A stretch of DNA of 14,160 nucleotides. It comes from Deltaproteobacteria bacterium. Its GTDB lineage: Bacteria; Desulfobacterota; DSM-4660; Desulfatiglandales; HGW-15. A model generated the notes under the pieces. The model was given only the letters and a program-made list of their open reading frames with translations. It did no database searches and was not told where the DNA came from. Position 1 is the stretch's first letter. Every line of letters begins with the position of its first letter. Below, one piece after another: positions 6,424 through 13,740 of the stretch. The position numbers were made by a program, and so were the translations under genes. The stretch is from assembly GCA_021737245.1 (NCBI GenBank), contig JAIPEI010000047.1:1-14160 (forward strand). Direction: 5' to 3'.

Positions 6424-7080
6424 TCAGTCCTCCAGGCTGAAATAACCGTCGGAGATGCCCAGGTTGGTCCTGAGCTCCAGGAAGCGCAGCTCTCTTCGGA
6501 ACCCGCCGTCGGGCGCGTACTCCGCCACGGCCACGGGGAGCCACCGGTCTTTGTCGATCCGGAAGCCGTAGCGGGTGATCCGGTCCCGCCGGAAGAGATC
6601 CTCGGCCAGGACGCGGATAATGACGGCCTCGTCCGACTCCTCGATGACGGGGGCGCCCCTGCTCCGGGCAGAGAGGCTCCTGTCGATGCTTTCGATCAGG
6701 AAGCCCATGTCGGTCTGATCGATTCTCTGCCCGGCGGAGCCTACGGTCAGGGAGAACTCAGGAGCCAGACGGAGCTTCAGGAAGGGCGCCCAGGGGAACG
6801 GCCGGACCACCGCCTTGCCCTCCTCGTTCGGGTGGACCATAACCAGCCCTTTGTGGGGGGACTGAAAATCCACGCGAATCCGGTCCGGCTTCTTGAAGGA
6901 GTAGGTCAGGCGTTCGATCTTCTCAGCCCCGTCTACCCCGCGCCGGCGAATCACCACGTCCGCGCGGTAGTCCTTCACCTCTGCATAGCTCGCGCGCATC
7001 TGCTCCACGAGGCCCGAGGCCTTCGAACCGGGAGCCTCCAGAAGCAGGATAGGCAGGAAAAACAGCAGGGCCGGCAGCAT
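6424..7080 (-). CDS. LolA-like secreted protein (outer-membrane lipoprotein-sorting fold, DUF1571-like)
   Basis: Predicted exported protein of 218 residues. A strongly hydrophobic N-terminus (MLPALLFFLPILLLEAP) is followed by a region rich in beta strands. The pattern of a helix with YAEVKDYRADVVIRRR, then YSFKKPDRIRVDF and KGLVMVHPNEEGK, is that of LolA/LolB-like half-barrel proteins that bind lipid or lipoprotein. No lipobox cysteine is visible, so it is probably soluble periplasmic or anchored by an uncleaved signal. Start is uncertain. The ATG at 7080 has only GGTGG next to it, and a strong GGAGAGGAGG lies too far upstream. An in-frame GTG at 7140 would give a 238-residue form with an arginine-rich n-region before the hydrophobic segment, a more normal signal peptide. 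It is convergent with the amidohydrolase and divergent from the 145-residue gene. Client and role unknown. Confidence 0.7.
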   Translation of the reverse strand: MLPALLFFLPILLLEAPGSKASGLVEQMRASYAEVKDYRADVVIRRRGVDGAEKIERLTYSFKKPDRIRVDFQSPHKGLVMVHPNEEGKAVVRPFPWAPFLKLRLAPEFSLTVGSAGQRIDQTDMGFLIESIDRSLSARSRGAPVIEESDEAVIIRVLAEDLFRRDRITRYGFRIDKDRWLPVAVAEYAPDGGFRRELRFLELRTNLGISDGYFSLED

Positions 7081-7282
7081 CCACCAGGTGATCGCCGCCC
7101 CTCCTCTCCTTGTCCGGTCTCCCTGTTCAGCCCGGACCACGGCGCGTACACGAGACGCCCTCGAAGAAAGCCCATGAGGGCCTACAGCCTTTTCGTCCGA
7201 TAATACAGGGTTCACCCGATGTCTCCTTCCGCCCTCACTCGATAGGATGGTTCGCCGAATACCCAGCCAGGAGGAACAAGTC

Positions 7283-7720
7283 ATGCCCAATACCAAGACC
7301 CTGAAAGACCGCGGATACGAACGAATCTACGAGACCGAGAGGTTCGAGATCTGGCACAACCCGGACAAGGACCGGGTCTACATCCCCATCGTCGATCCGC
7401 CGTCCCGGGATGAAGTGGACAAGGCCTTTGTCGCCGCGGCGGGCGCTTCCGAACGGCCCATCGACCTGATCACGGATCACCAGAGCATGTCCTCCATAGA
7501 GACCGCGCAGCCGCATGAGCTGTCCGCCTGCTTCGACCGGTTCTTCGACCTGCTGGAGATCAGGAACGTGGTCCGCGTGTGCTCCTCCGACGAGGGCTGC
7601 CGCATCTGCATTCCGCTGGACGCCCGGCTTTCCACCGAGGAGAAGGGACGGCTCCTCGGGAGGACGGCCACCTTCGAGGACGCGGACCGTCTGCTGGATC
7701 AGCAGCACGGCCTCACCTGA
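7283..7720 (+). CDS. Conserved-looking hypothetical protein, 145 residues
   Basis: I do not recognise this protein with confidence. It is small, acidic and predicted soluble. An N-terminal pair of strands (FEIWHNPDKDRVYIPIV, 21-37) leads into a helix with SRDEVDKAFVAA, a strand ending PIDLITD (59-65), another helix with ACFDRFFDLLE, and a strand RNVVRVC. This alternating pattern with a 'LITD' turn is reminiscent of small STAS/SpoIIAA-like domains, but that is a guess. Four cysteines (83, 100, 106, 109), three of them close together, could bind metal or form disulfides. The ATG at 7283 is preceded by AGGAGGAACAAGTC, a clear ribosome site, and I prefer it to an in-frame upstream ATG at 7247. 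Codon use resembles the neighbours. It stands alone on this strand. Confidence 0.72.
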   Translation: MPNTKTLKDRGYERIYETERFEIWHNPDKDRVYIPIVDPPSRDEVDKAFVAAAGASERPIDLITDHQSMSSIETAQPHELSACFDRFFDLLEIRNVVRVCSSDEGCRICIPLDARLSTEEKGRLLGRTATFEDADRLLDQQHGLT

Positions 7721-7849
7721 GAAGCCCGGCGCGGCGTCGTACCGGACCTCCTTGGCTTTCATTGTGGCAGAGGAAAGAGCCTGCCGGGAGGAGGTCGATC
7801 CGGTATAGGGAGCCCGTTTCGACGGTATTCACCGCCGGTGCAGCGGCCT

Positions 7850-9148
7850 TTATTCCTCCGCCGCCGGCACCTTGAGCATGAGGAGGCCGCCCGCAGCGAG
7901 CAGGACCGGGACGGTGCCCATGCCGATGCGCTGGCTGCCGGAGAGGTAGGTCAGCCACCCGACCAGAAACGGCCCTGCAAAGGCCGTCGCTTTGCCGGAA
8001 AACGCATACAGCCCGAACATCTGGTTGCGCATTTTTTCCGGAGCGACGCGCGCCATGTAAGACCGGCTGGCCGCCTGCACCGGTCCCACGAACAGGCCCA
8101 TGAAGGTCCCCGCCGCCCAGAAGAAGGGAGCGGCGTGCACCAGGAGGATCACGAGAGCGCCCGTGAACAGGCCGCCGAGGGAGATCAGGATGATCGCCTT
8201 TGGGCCGATCCGGTCGTCCAGGCCGGAGAAGATCAGGGCGCCCAGCCCGGCGGCCACGTTCAACACCACGCCGAAGAGAAGCACCGCCTTCTCGTTCATG
8301 TCGAAGGCCCCGGCCGCGTACACCCCGCCCAGCGCGAAGATGGTGGCCAGGGCATCGATGTAGATCATGCGGGCCACCAGGAACAGGGCGATCCGCCTGA
8401 AACGGCGCACCTCCCGGACCATCTCCGCGAGCCGGCCGATGCCGTCCCGCACGGCCCGCGCGAACGGTTTTCCCAGCCCGCGGGTGTCGGGCACCAGAAA
8501 GATCAACGGCAGGGAGAACACCAGGTACCAGACCCCGGCCAGGACAAAGCCGGCCCGGATCCGTACCAGGGAGCCCGGGGCCCCGCCGGCGGGGCCCGGC
8601 CCTCCCCCCTCCATGATCAACAGCGCGGCAAGCAGGCAGAGCAGCCCGCCCGCATACCCGAGCCCCCACCCCCAGCCCGACCAGCGCCCCAGCCGGTCCG
8701 GAGGCGCCAGCTCCGGCAGCATGGCGTTGTAGAAGATGTAGGAGTACTCCGCGCCCACCATGCCGAACCCCACCAGCACGAGGGCGGGCCGGAGATAATC
8801 AGGGGACGGTTTTACGAACCAGAGCAGCGCGGTCGCCAGGACAGACAGGAGCATGAACGCGATCAGCCAGGGCTTGCGCCTGCCGTTCTGGTCGGCGGCC
8901 GCCCCGCAGACCGGTCCACCCAGCGCGATGCAGAGCCCTGCGATGCTCACCATGTTGCCCCACAGCGCACTTCCGGTGACCTCGTCCGGCGCGATCCGGC
9001 GGATGAAGTAGGCGGAGAAGATGAAGGTCAAAATCACCGTGGCGAAGCCGTTGTTGGCCCAGTCGTAGAAGGCCCAGGCGATGAGGGCGGTCCTGGATGT
9101 CTCCCTGCCCGCAGGGGATCCTGCGCGTGGCTTCGAGCGGACCGTCAT
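7850..9148 (-). CDS. MFS transporter, UMF1 (Atg22-like) family
   Basis: Inner-membrane transporter of 432 residues with about twelve hydrophobic segments. The first helix carries AWAFYDWANNGFATVILTF (24-42), the hallmark of UMF1-family MFS proteins. The loop GAAADQNGRRKP (82-93) is the MFS motif-A region between helices 2 and 3. A second half begins near residue 240, after a basic cytoplasmic loop (RAVRDGIGRLAEMVREVRR). The ATG at 9148 overlaps the TGA of the upstream ligase/acyltransferase gene as ATGA, so translation is very likely coupled. The same frame stays open far upstream, but that part lies inside the acyltransferase gene. In enterobacteria the lysophospholipid flippase LplT, also MFS, is paired with Aas. 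By analogy this protein may move a lipid precursor for the fusion enzyme, but UMF1 substrates are poorly known, so the role is inference. Confidence 0.9.
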   Translation of the reverse strand: MTVRSKPRAGSPAGRETSRTALIAWAFYDWANNGFATVILTFIFSAYFIRRIAPDEVTGSALWGNMVSIAGLCIALGGPVCGAAADQNGRRKPWLIAFMLLSVLATALLWFVKPSPDYLRPALVLVGFGMVGAEYSYIFYNAMLPELAPPDRLGRWSGWGWGLGYAGGLLCLLAALLIMEGGGPGPAGGAPGSLVRIRAGFVLAGVWYLVFSLPLIFLVPDTRGLGKPFARAVRDGIGRLAEMVREVRRFRRIALFLVARMIYIDALATIFALGGVYAAGAFDMNEKAVLLFGVVLNVAAGLGALIFSGLDDRIGPKAIILISLGGLFTGALVILLVHAAPFFWAAGTFMGLFVGPVQAASRSYMARVAPEKMRNQMFGLYAFSGKATAFAGPFLVGWLTYLSGSQRIGMGTVPVLLAAGGLLMLKVPAAEE

Positions 9149-11850
9149 GGTTGAACGCTGCTTTCGAGCCGCGCCACTTCCTCCTGAAGGGCGGAGGCGA
9201 TCCGCACCCGTGCTTCGCGGCCCGTTCCCCTGCGTGCGAGCTCTGCGGGATCGAGGGGGGGACCGAACATTACCGTGATCTCTCCGGGACGGGGGATCGC
9301 CTTTCCCGGCGGCAGGATCCGCTCCGTTCCCCGGATGACGGCCGGAACCACCGGCACCGGGTGATGCTCCAGCAGCAGGCCCACCCCGGTCTTGAACGGC
9401 TGGAGCCGCCCGTCGGGAGAGCGCCGGCCCTCGGGGAACCAGACGAGCCCCCAACCGCGTTTGATCACCGCCGCGCCGAACGCCATGCTCGAGATCATGC
9501 CCTTGTCGGGATCCACGGGCACGGTCTGGGAGAGGCGGCTGAAGTACCGGAAAAACGGGTTCCTGAAAGCGGCGCCCGCAAAACCGGCCCAGTAGAGCCG
9601 GCGGAGGCGCGAAAACCCCAGCGCGGCGGCCACGGCGAACGGATCCAGGTAGCTCACGTGGTTGGGTGTGATGAGAAAGCCCCCCCCGGCCGGCAGGTTC
9701 TCCAGTCCCCGGGCCCGGAGCCCGAACAGCCCCCGCACAATCCACCGGTCCAGCTCGAACAGGCCGCGGGCCAGGGCGTGCTCCACGGCCCCGGTGGGCT
9801 CGAGCCAGCGCATCTGGGCCCGGGTCAGCATCTTCTCCGGCTCCTCCAGGGGCGACGCCATGGAGCCCGCACCCCCTGAGGCGGCCTTCTCCGACACGGT
9901 TTCGAGCAGGTCCCGGACGGTGGCGATCCCGCCGATCTCTTCTTCCTCCAGCTCGACGCCGGCGTAGCGGCGGATCTCCAGGGTGAGGTTGAGCCACTCC
10001 ATGGAGTCGATGCCGAGGTCCAGATCGGGGCTGGTGTCAGGGGTGAGGCGGTGGTCCCGGTACCGGTCGGCCAGCCGGTCCCACACCTTCCTGGCGGCGG
10101 GGTTCTCCAGAAGGCCCTGATCCTCGGCCGACATGTCAAAGAGCGCCACAGGACCGGTCCCGCCCCGGTCCGGGGAGGTCTCTTCCGCCTCGGCCCGCTG
10201 AAACAGCTCCTCCAAGAGATGGCGGCGGATTTTTCCCAGGCGGGTGCGGGGGATGGGCCTGCGGGTGACGGCGACCCTGTTGACGCGCTGGTAGGAGGGG
10301 AGGTTCCTGGAGCGTTCGGCTGCGGCCACCCGGGCCGCGCGGTCAGCGTCCTGGATGCCCCGGGCGTGCATCTCCCGGATCTCCGGCACGATCACCGCGG
10401 CCAGGGCTCCGTCGCCGAGCTGGAGCACGCCGGCCTCCCGGATCAGGGCATGAGAGGCCAGACGGGCTTCGATCCGGTCGGGCTGGATGTTTTCCCCTCC
10501 CGGGGTGACGATGAGGGTGGACACGCGGCCGGTCAAATGAAGATACCCCTCCCGGTCCAGGAAGCCCAGATCTCCTGTTCGAAACCAGCCGTCCCGGGTG
10601 AACGCCTCGGCGGTCTTGCCGGGGAGGTTGTGATAGCCGGAGAACACGTTGGGGCCCCGCGCCTGGATCTCCCCCTGCGCGGCTTGATCTTCCCTCCCGT
10701 TCGAGCCCGGCATCACGCCCGGATCGATGCGGAGCTCGACCCCCCTCACCGGCCGCCCAACGGTGTCGTGACGTTGATCCCCGGGGAGCTTCAGGGTCAG
10801 GAGCGGCGAGGTCTCCGTGAGCCCGTACCCGATCGCCACCTGCCACCCCAGTGACTCCAGCCTGGACGCCAGCTCGGGCGGCAGGGGCGCGCCGCCCGAG
10901 GCCATGATCCGGAGATCCGGGGCGAACCGGCGGCGGAGCGGTCCCAGAAGATGCTTGCCAGGGGAGAGACCCGTCCTGCTTCTAAGGGCGGCTTCCGCCT
11001 GAAGACCCTGGTCGAATACCCGGCGGACAGCCCCGCCGGATCCGAACCGGGAGGCGAGCCCCTCGAGCAGGGCGTCGTACAGCCGCGGCACGCCCAAGAG
11101 CAGGGTGATCCCGCCCTCACGCAGGGCGCGGACCAGCTGGGGGCCGGTGAGGGCATGGGGGAGCACGATGGTGATTCCGAGGGATAGGGGGGCCAGAACG
11201 CCGATCACAAAGGGGTACACGTGGTGGGGCGGAAGGGGCAGGAGCACCCGGTCGCCGGGGGTGATCAGCCCGGTCTCCCGCACCGTGTCGATCTGGAACA
11301 CCAGATTGGCGTGGCTCAGGGGAACACCTTTGGGCGGGCCGGTGGTCCCCGAGGTGTAGAACAGGGCCGCGCCTTGATCTGGCCGGATTTCCGGCAGGGA
11401 TGGCGCGTCTCCGGCGAGAAAGCGCCCCCACTGGTTTTCCGCTTTTCGTCCGTCCAGGAGGACGGGCGAAAGACCTTCGGGTGCGGCCTGCCGGAGCCGC
11501 TCCAGCCGCTCCCCGTCGGTGAAGACCCAGCGGGGATGGCTGTCTTTCAAGATCCCGGCCAGGGTCTCCCGCTCGAGCTGCACGTCCAGCGGCATCACCA
11601 CCGCGCCCGCCTGCAGGGACCCCAGGCAGACCACGGTCCAGGCGAACCCGAGGGGCGCGAAGAGCCCCACGACGTCGCCGCGCCGGACGCCCTCCCGGAG
11701 CAGCCCTTGGGCGAACCGCCGGGCGGACCTGGAGAGATCGGCATACGTGTGGGTTTGACGACCCGCCTTCCGAAAGGTCACCAAAAACGGTTTGCGGCCG
11801 CCCTCCGGAAGGGTTTCCAGCAGATTCTGCAGTGTGTTCGGTGCGTTCAC
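9145..11850 (-). CDS. Three-domain fusion: AMP-dependent acyl ligase, acyl carrier domain, PlsC-type acyltransferase (Aas-like)
   Basis: Protein of 901 residues. Residues 1-545 are an AMP-forming acyl-CoA/acyl-ACP synthetase: P-loop YTSGTTGPPKG (165-175), GYGLTETSP (341-349), RTGDLG (424-429) and the C-terminal catalytic Lys540 in RTRLGK. Residues about 580-655 are a small carrier domain whose GIDSMEW holds Ser616, the likely phosphopantetheine site. Residues about 700-890 are a glycerolipid acyltransferase: NHVSYLD with His731 and Asp736 (HX4D), FPEGRR (805-810), and VPVVPAVIRGTE (832-843). The chain suggests that a fatty acid is activated, may be held on the carrier, and is passed to a lysophospholipid or other acceptor at the inner membrane. 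Domain order is the reverse of E. coli Aas, where PlsC comes first, and the internal carrier is extra. The start is GTG at 11850, the first start in frame, with GGGGG close upstream. It overlaps the MFS gene by four bases. Confidence 0.9.
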   Translation of the reverse strand: MNAPNTLQNLLETLPEGGRKPFLVTFRKAGRQTHTYADLSRSARRFAQGLLREGVRRGDVVGLFAPLGFAWTVVCLGSLQAGAVVMPLDVQLERETLAGILKDSHPRWVFTDGERLERLRQAAPEGLSPVLLDGRKAENQWGRFLAGDAPSLPEIRPDQGAALFYTSGTTGPPKGVPLSHANLVFQIDTVRETGLITPGDRVLLPLPPHHVYPFVIGVLAPLSLGITIVLPHALTGPQLVRALREGGITLLLGVPRLYDALLEGLASRFGSGGAVRRVFDQGLQAEAALRSRTGLSPGKHLLGPLRRRFAPDLRIMASGGAPLPPELASRLESLGWQVAIGYGLTETSPLLTLKLPGDQRHDTVGRPVRGVELRIDPGVMPGSNGREDQAAQGEIQARGPNVFSGYHNLPGKTAEAFTRDGWFRTGDLGFLDREGYLHLTGRVSTLIVTPGGENIQPDRIEARLASHALIREAGVLQLGDGALAAVIVPEIREMHARGIQDADRAARVAAAERSRNLPSYQRVNRVAVTRRPIPRTRLGKIRRHLLEELFQRAEAEETSPDRGGTGPVALFDMSAEDQGLLENPAARKVWDRLADRYRDHRLTPDTSPDLDLGIDSMEWLNLTLEIRRYAGVELEEEEIGGIATVRDLLETVSEKAASGGAGSMASPLEEPEKMLTRAQMRWLEPTGAVEHALARGLFELDRWIVRGLFGLRARGLENLPAGGGFLITPNHVSYLDPFAVAAALGFSRLRRLYWAGFAGAAFRNPFFRYFSRLSQTVPVDPDKGMISSMAFGAAVIKRGWGLVWFPEGRRSPDGRLQPFKTGVGLLLEHHPVPVVPAVIRGTERILPPGKAIPRPGEITVMFGPPLDPAELARRGTGREARVRIASALQEEVARLESSVQP

Positions 11851-12019
11851 GCCCCCATGATGGGGAAGTTGATAATGGCGGGCAATGGGGTGCTTCCTCT
11901 ATTTTCCCCTGAAAACACCGGAAGGACCCGTCGTCCAAAGGCTCGCCGTCCCCGCTCCATCCCCTTCCGGCGCACTGAGAACGTGGAACCCGCGCAACGG
12001 GTTGTCTGATTGTCCAAGC

Positions 12020-12048
12020 TTGACAGGCCCTGTCTCAGCGACTATAAG
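12020..12048 (+). promoter_or_regulatory. Near-consensus sigma70 promoter of the antiporter transcript
   Basis: A perfect TTGACA (12020-12025) and TATAAG (12043-12048, one mismatch) stand 17 bases apart, the optimal spacing. Start of transcription is predicted at about 12054-12056, only a few bases before the fluoride aptamer, as expected for a riboswitch leader. This is the best promoter match I see in the window. Confidence 0.75.
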
Positions 12049-12060
12049 ACGACCATCTAC

Positions 12061-12113
12061 GGCAATGAAGTCTGCCATGAACCGCCCTTTCTCGAGGGCT
12101 GATGACTTCTACC
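12061..12113 (+). ncRNA. Fluoride riboswitch aptamer (crcB motif)
   Basis: The RNA reads as a complete crcB-motif aptamer. P1 is GGCA (12061-12064) with UGCC (12073-12076), and its loop AUGAAGUC is the one expected. The linker AUGAACC leads into P2, GCCCU (12084-12088) with AGGGC (12095-12099) around a 6-base loop. The conserved UGAUG follows, then GACUUC (12104-12109), which pairs with loop bases GAAGUC (12067-12072) to form the pseudoknot, and UACC closes the motif. This matches, from memory, the known form GGCGAUG-AGGCC-CGCC ... GGGCUGAUGGCC-UCUAC with covarying pairs, which is strong evidence. The aptamer binds fluoride through Mg ions and normally turns gene expression on. It lies 119 bases before the antiporter start. 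Confidence 0.93.
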
Positions 12114-12172
12114 TCAGAGCGTTCCCGGGGTAGGAGCAAATGATACCTGCCCCACCCCCATTCCCGGGTGGG
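12106..12172 (+). promoter_or_regulatory. Riboswitch switching region: mutually exclusive helices
   Basis: Three competing helices can be drawn. CTTCTACC (12106-12113) pairs over eight positions, one a G-U, with GGTAGGAG (12129-12136), taking the 3' pseudoknot strand away from the aptamer. GGGGTAGG (12127-12134) pairs with CCTGCCCC (12146-12153), one G-U. CCCACCC (12151-12157) pairs with GGGTGGG (12166-12172), followed by TTT. The first and second exclude each other, as do the second and third. Folding is by eye; the direction of switching is inference. Confidence 0.55.
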
Positions 12173-12178
12173 TTTACG

Positions 12179-12213
12179 ATGCCCTGCGAGGTCGCCACCT
12201 GGCAGGGCATTTT
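12179..12213 (+). terminator. Terminator-like hairpin of the fluoride-riboswitch expression platform
   Basis: ATGCCCTGC (12179-12187) pairs perfectly with GCAGGGCAT (12202-12210), and inside it AGGT/ACCT (12189-12192 / 12197-12200) can extend the stem around a CGCC loop. TTTT (12210-12213) ends it. The hairpin stops seven bases before the GAGGGG ribosome site of the antiporter, so it can act as a transcription terminator or hinder ribosome loading. The short T-run makes the terminator reading likely but not certain. Confidence 0.6.
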
Positions 12214-12232
12214 GTATTCCGAGGGGCATTCC

Positions 12233-13717
12233 ATGTCGATCGACATCGCACTGATCATTCTTCTGGGGTTGTCCGGCGATTACCTTTTCCGTCGAATGAA
12301 GCTGCCGGGCCTTGTGGGCATGCTGCTTGTCGGGGTAGTCATCGGCCCCTATGTCCTCAACCTCATTTCCCCAGAAATGGTCACCGTTTCCGGGGACTTC
12401 CGCAAGATCGCACTCATCGTGATCCTGCTCCGCGCCGGCTTCGAGCTGCGCCGGGACACCCTGAATCGGGTCGGACGGGCAGCCCTGACCATGAGCGTCG
12501 TACCGGCGGTCTTCGAGATTGCGGGCGTGATGCTGGCAGCCACGTCCCTCCTCGGCATGACCTGCCTGGAGGCCGCCATCCTCGGCACGATTCTCGGGGC
12601 GGTCTCGCCGGCCGTGGTGGTGCCCATGATGATCGACCTGATGGATCGGGGCCTCGGCACGAACAAGGGGATCCCGACCCTGGTCCTCGGGGCCTCCTCC
12701 GTGGATGACGTCTTCGTGATCGTCCTGTTCACGGCGCTCCTGGGCATGCATGGAAGCGGGGACGTCAACCTCTGGGCCAAGCTCGCCGGGATCCCCGTCA
12801 GCATTGTCCTGGGGATTGCAGCCGGATTGATCCCCGGCTACCTCCTCTACCTCCTCTTCAAGACATACGACTGGCGACCGCCCAAGCGGACCATCGTGGT
12901 CATGGGAACGGCCATCGTTCTGACCTGGCTCGAGAACGCCCTTGAGCATATCGTTCCCGTGGCCGGCCTGCTCGGCGTAATGGCGGTCGGGTTCGTCATT
13001 CTGGAAAAGTCGGAGGGAATCGCCCATATCATTTCACAAAAGCTCAAGAAGCTCTGGATGTTTGCCGAGCTCCTCCTCTTTGTCCTCGTCGGCGCCCAGG
13101 TGAATGTCCAGGTGGCGTGGAAGGCCGGACTGGCGGGGATGGCGGTCATCGGCACGGGTCTGTTGTTCAGAAGCCTGGGCACCTACCTCTCCCTCCTCGG
13201 GTCCGACCTGAACGTAAGGGAAAAGCTCTTCTGTGTGGTGGCCTACATCCCCAAGGCCACGGTCCAGGCCGCCATCGGCGCGGTTCCCCTGGCCGCCGGG
13301 GTGGCGTCGGGAGAGCTCATCCTGGCGGTGGCCGTGCTCTCCATCCTGCTGACCGCCCCCATCGGCGCCATCGGGATCAAGGTGCTGGGGGAGCGGGTCT
13401 TGGAGCGGGGGGAACGATCCTCGCTCAGGTTTCATGAGCTCAGGGACGGCCTGGGCCTTCCCCGGGTGGGAGAACGGATCCGAAGCAAGGAGTTCGACAC
13501 CGTCTGGAAGGTGATCGAGGAGAAGGAGACCTGGATCGAGGCGCCGCACAAATCCGACGGGGTGGAAGACCGCGCCGGCGCCATTCCCGCCATCTGGCTG
13601 CGATTCTGGAGGGAGGACACGGGCAGCGGACCGGGTATGGGCAAGACCCTGTATTTTCGTTACAGCCGGGTGGATCCCCGCTTCGATCAATACTGGGAGA
13701 TCCTTTACGATTGGTAA
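12233..13717 (+). CDS. Cation/proton antiporter (CPA superfamily), fluoride-riboswitch controlled
   Basis: Inner-membrane monovalent-cation/H+ antiporter of 494 residues. About twelve membrane segments fill residues 3-390. The first block has GLSGDYLFRRMKLPGLVGML and VIGPYVLNL, typical of NhaP/Kef-type exchangers. The ion-binding pair Asp158-Asp159 in GASSVDDVFVIVLF recalls the Asp-Asp motif of electrogenic CPA2 antiporters such as NhaA and NapA. Residues about 396-494 form a polar, aromatic-rich cytoplasmic tail (VWKVIEEKETWIEAP, later WLRFWRED and RFDQYWEILYDW); I recognise no standard TrkA-N or USP domain in it. The ATG at 12233 is preceded by GAGGGG; an in-frame ATG at 12140 lies within the riboswitch leader and is rejected. 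Control by a fluoride aptamer implies a role in fluoride tolerance, perhaps by ion or pH homeostasis after HF entry (inference). Confidence 0.9.
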   Translation: MSIDIALIILLGLSGDYLFRRMKLPGLVGMLLVGVVIGPYVLNLISPEMVTVSGDFRKIALIVILLRAGFELRRDTLNRVGRAALTMSVVPAVFEIAGVMLAATSLLGMTCLEAAILGTILGAVSPAVVVPMMIDLMDRGLGTNKGIPTLVLGASSVDDVFVIVLFTALLGMHGSGDVNLWAKLAGIPVSIVLGIAAGLIPGYLLYLLFKTYDWRPPKRTIVVMGTAIVLTWLENALEHIVPVAGLLGVMAVGFVILEKSEGIAHIISQKLKKLWMFAELLLFVLVGAQVNVQVAWKAGLAGMAVIGTGLLFRSLGTYLSLLGSDLNVREKLFCVVAYIPKATVQAAIGAVPLAAGVASGELILAVAVLSILLTAPIGAIGIKVLGERVLERGERSSLRFHELRDGLGLPRVGERIRSKEFDTVWKVIEEKETWIEAPHKSDGVEDRAGAIPAIWLRFWREDTGSGPGMGKTLYFRYSRVDPRFDQYWEILYDW

Positions 13718-13720
13718 CAG

Positions 13721-13740
13721 GCACGGGGCGCTGCCCGTGC
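13721..13740 (+). terminator. Hairpin just after the antiporter gene
   Basis: GCACGGG (13721-13727) and CCCGTGC (13734-13740) form a perfect 7-bp GC-rich stem with a 6-base loop, starting four bases after the TAA. The following bases, GCCCTTCC, contain no real T-run, so it may be an inefficient terminator or a 3'-end protecting stem. Confidence 0.5.

Noticed and set aside
7199..7204. GATAAT as the -10 of a promoter for the 145-residue gene
   Set aside because: No acceptable -35 sequence at 16-18 bases upstream, so support is too weak to list.
9149..9997. Extension of the MFS reading frame upstream to 9997
   Set aside because: The translated part is arginine/proline/glycine-rich shadow of the acyltransferase domain; the MFS family start is at 9148 and forms ATGA with the upstream stop.
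12021..12033. Stem GACAG-GCC-CTGTC as an extra leader hairpin before the aptamer
   Set aside because: It overlaps the -35 element and spacer of a near-consensus promoter, so it should not be in the transcript.
12061..12213. c-di-AMP (ydaO), manganese (yybP-ykoY) or guanidine riboswitch upstream of the antiporter
   Set aside because: Considered because these can control ion transporters or have GGGGTAGG-like segments, but their conserved cores are absent, whereas every element of the fluoride aptamer is present.
12140..12232. Upstream in-frame ATG (12140) as antiporter start
   Set aside because: This segment forms the competing hairpins of the riboswitch leader, encodes a proline-rich non-family extension, and has no proper ribosome site; the ATG at 12233 has GAGGGG and a normal N-terminus.
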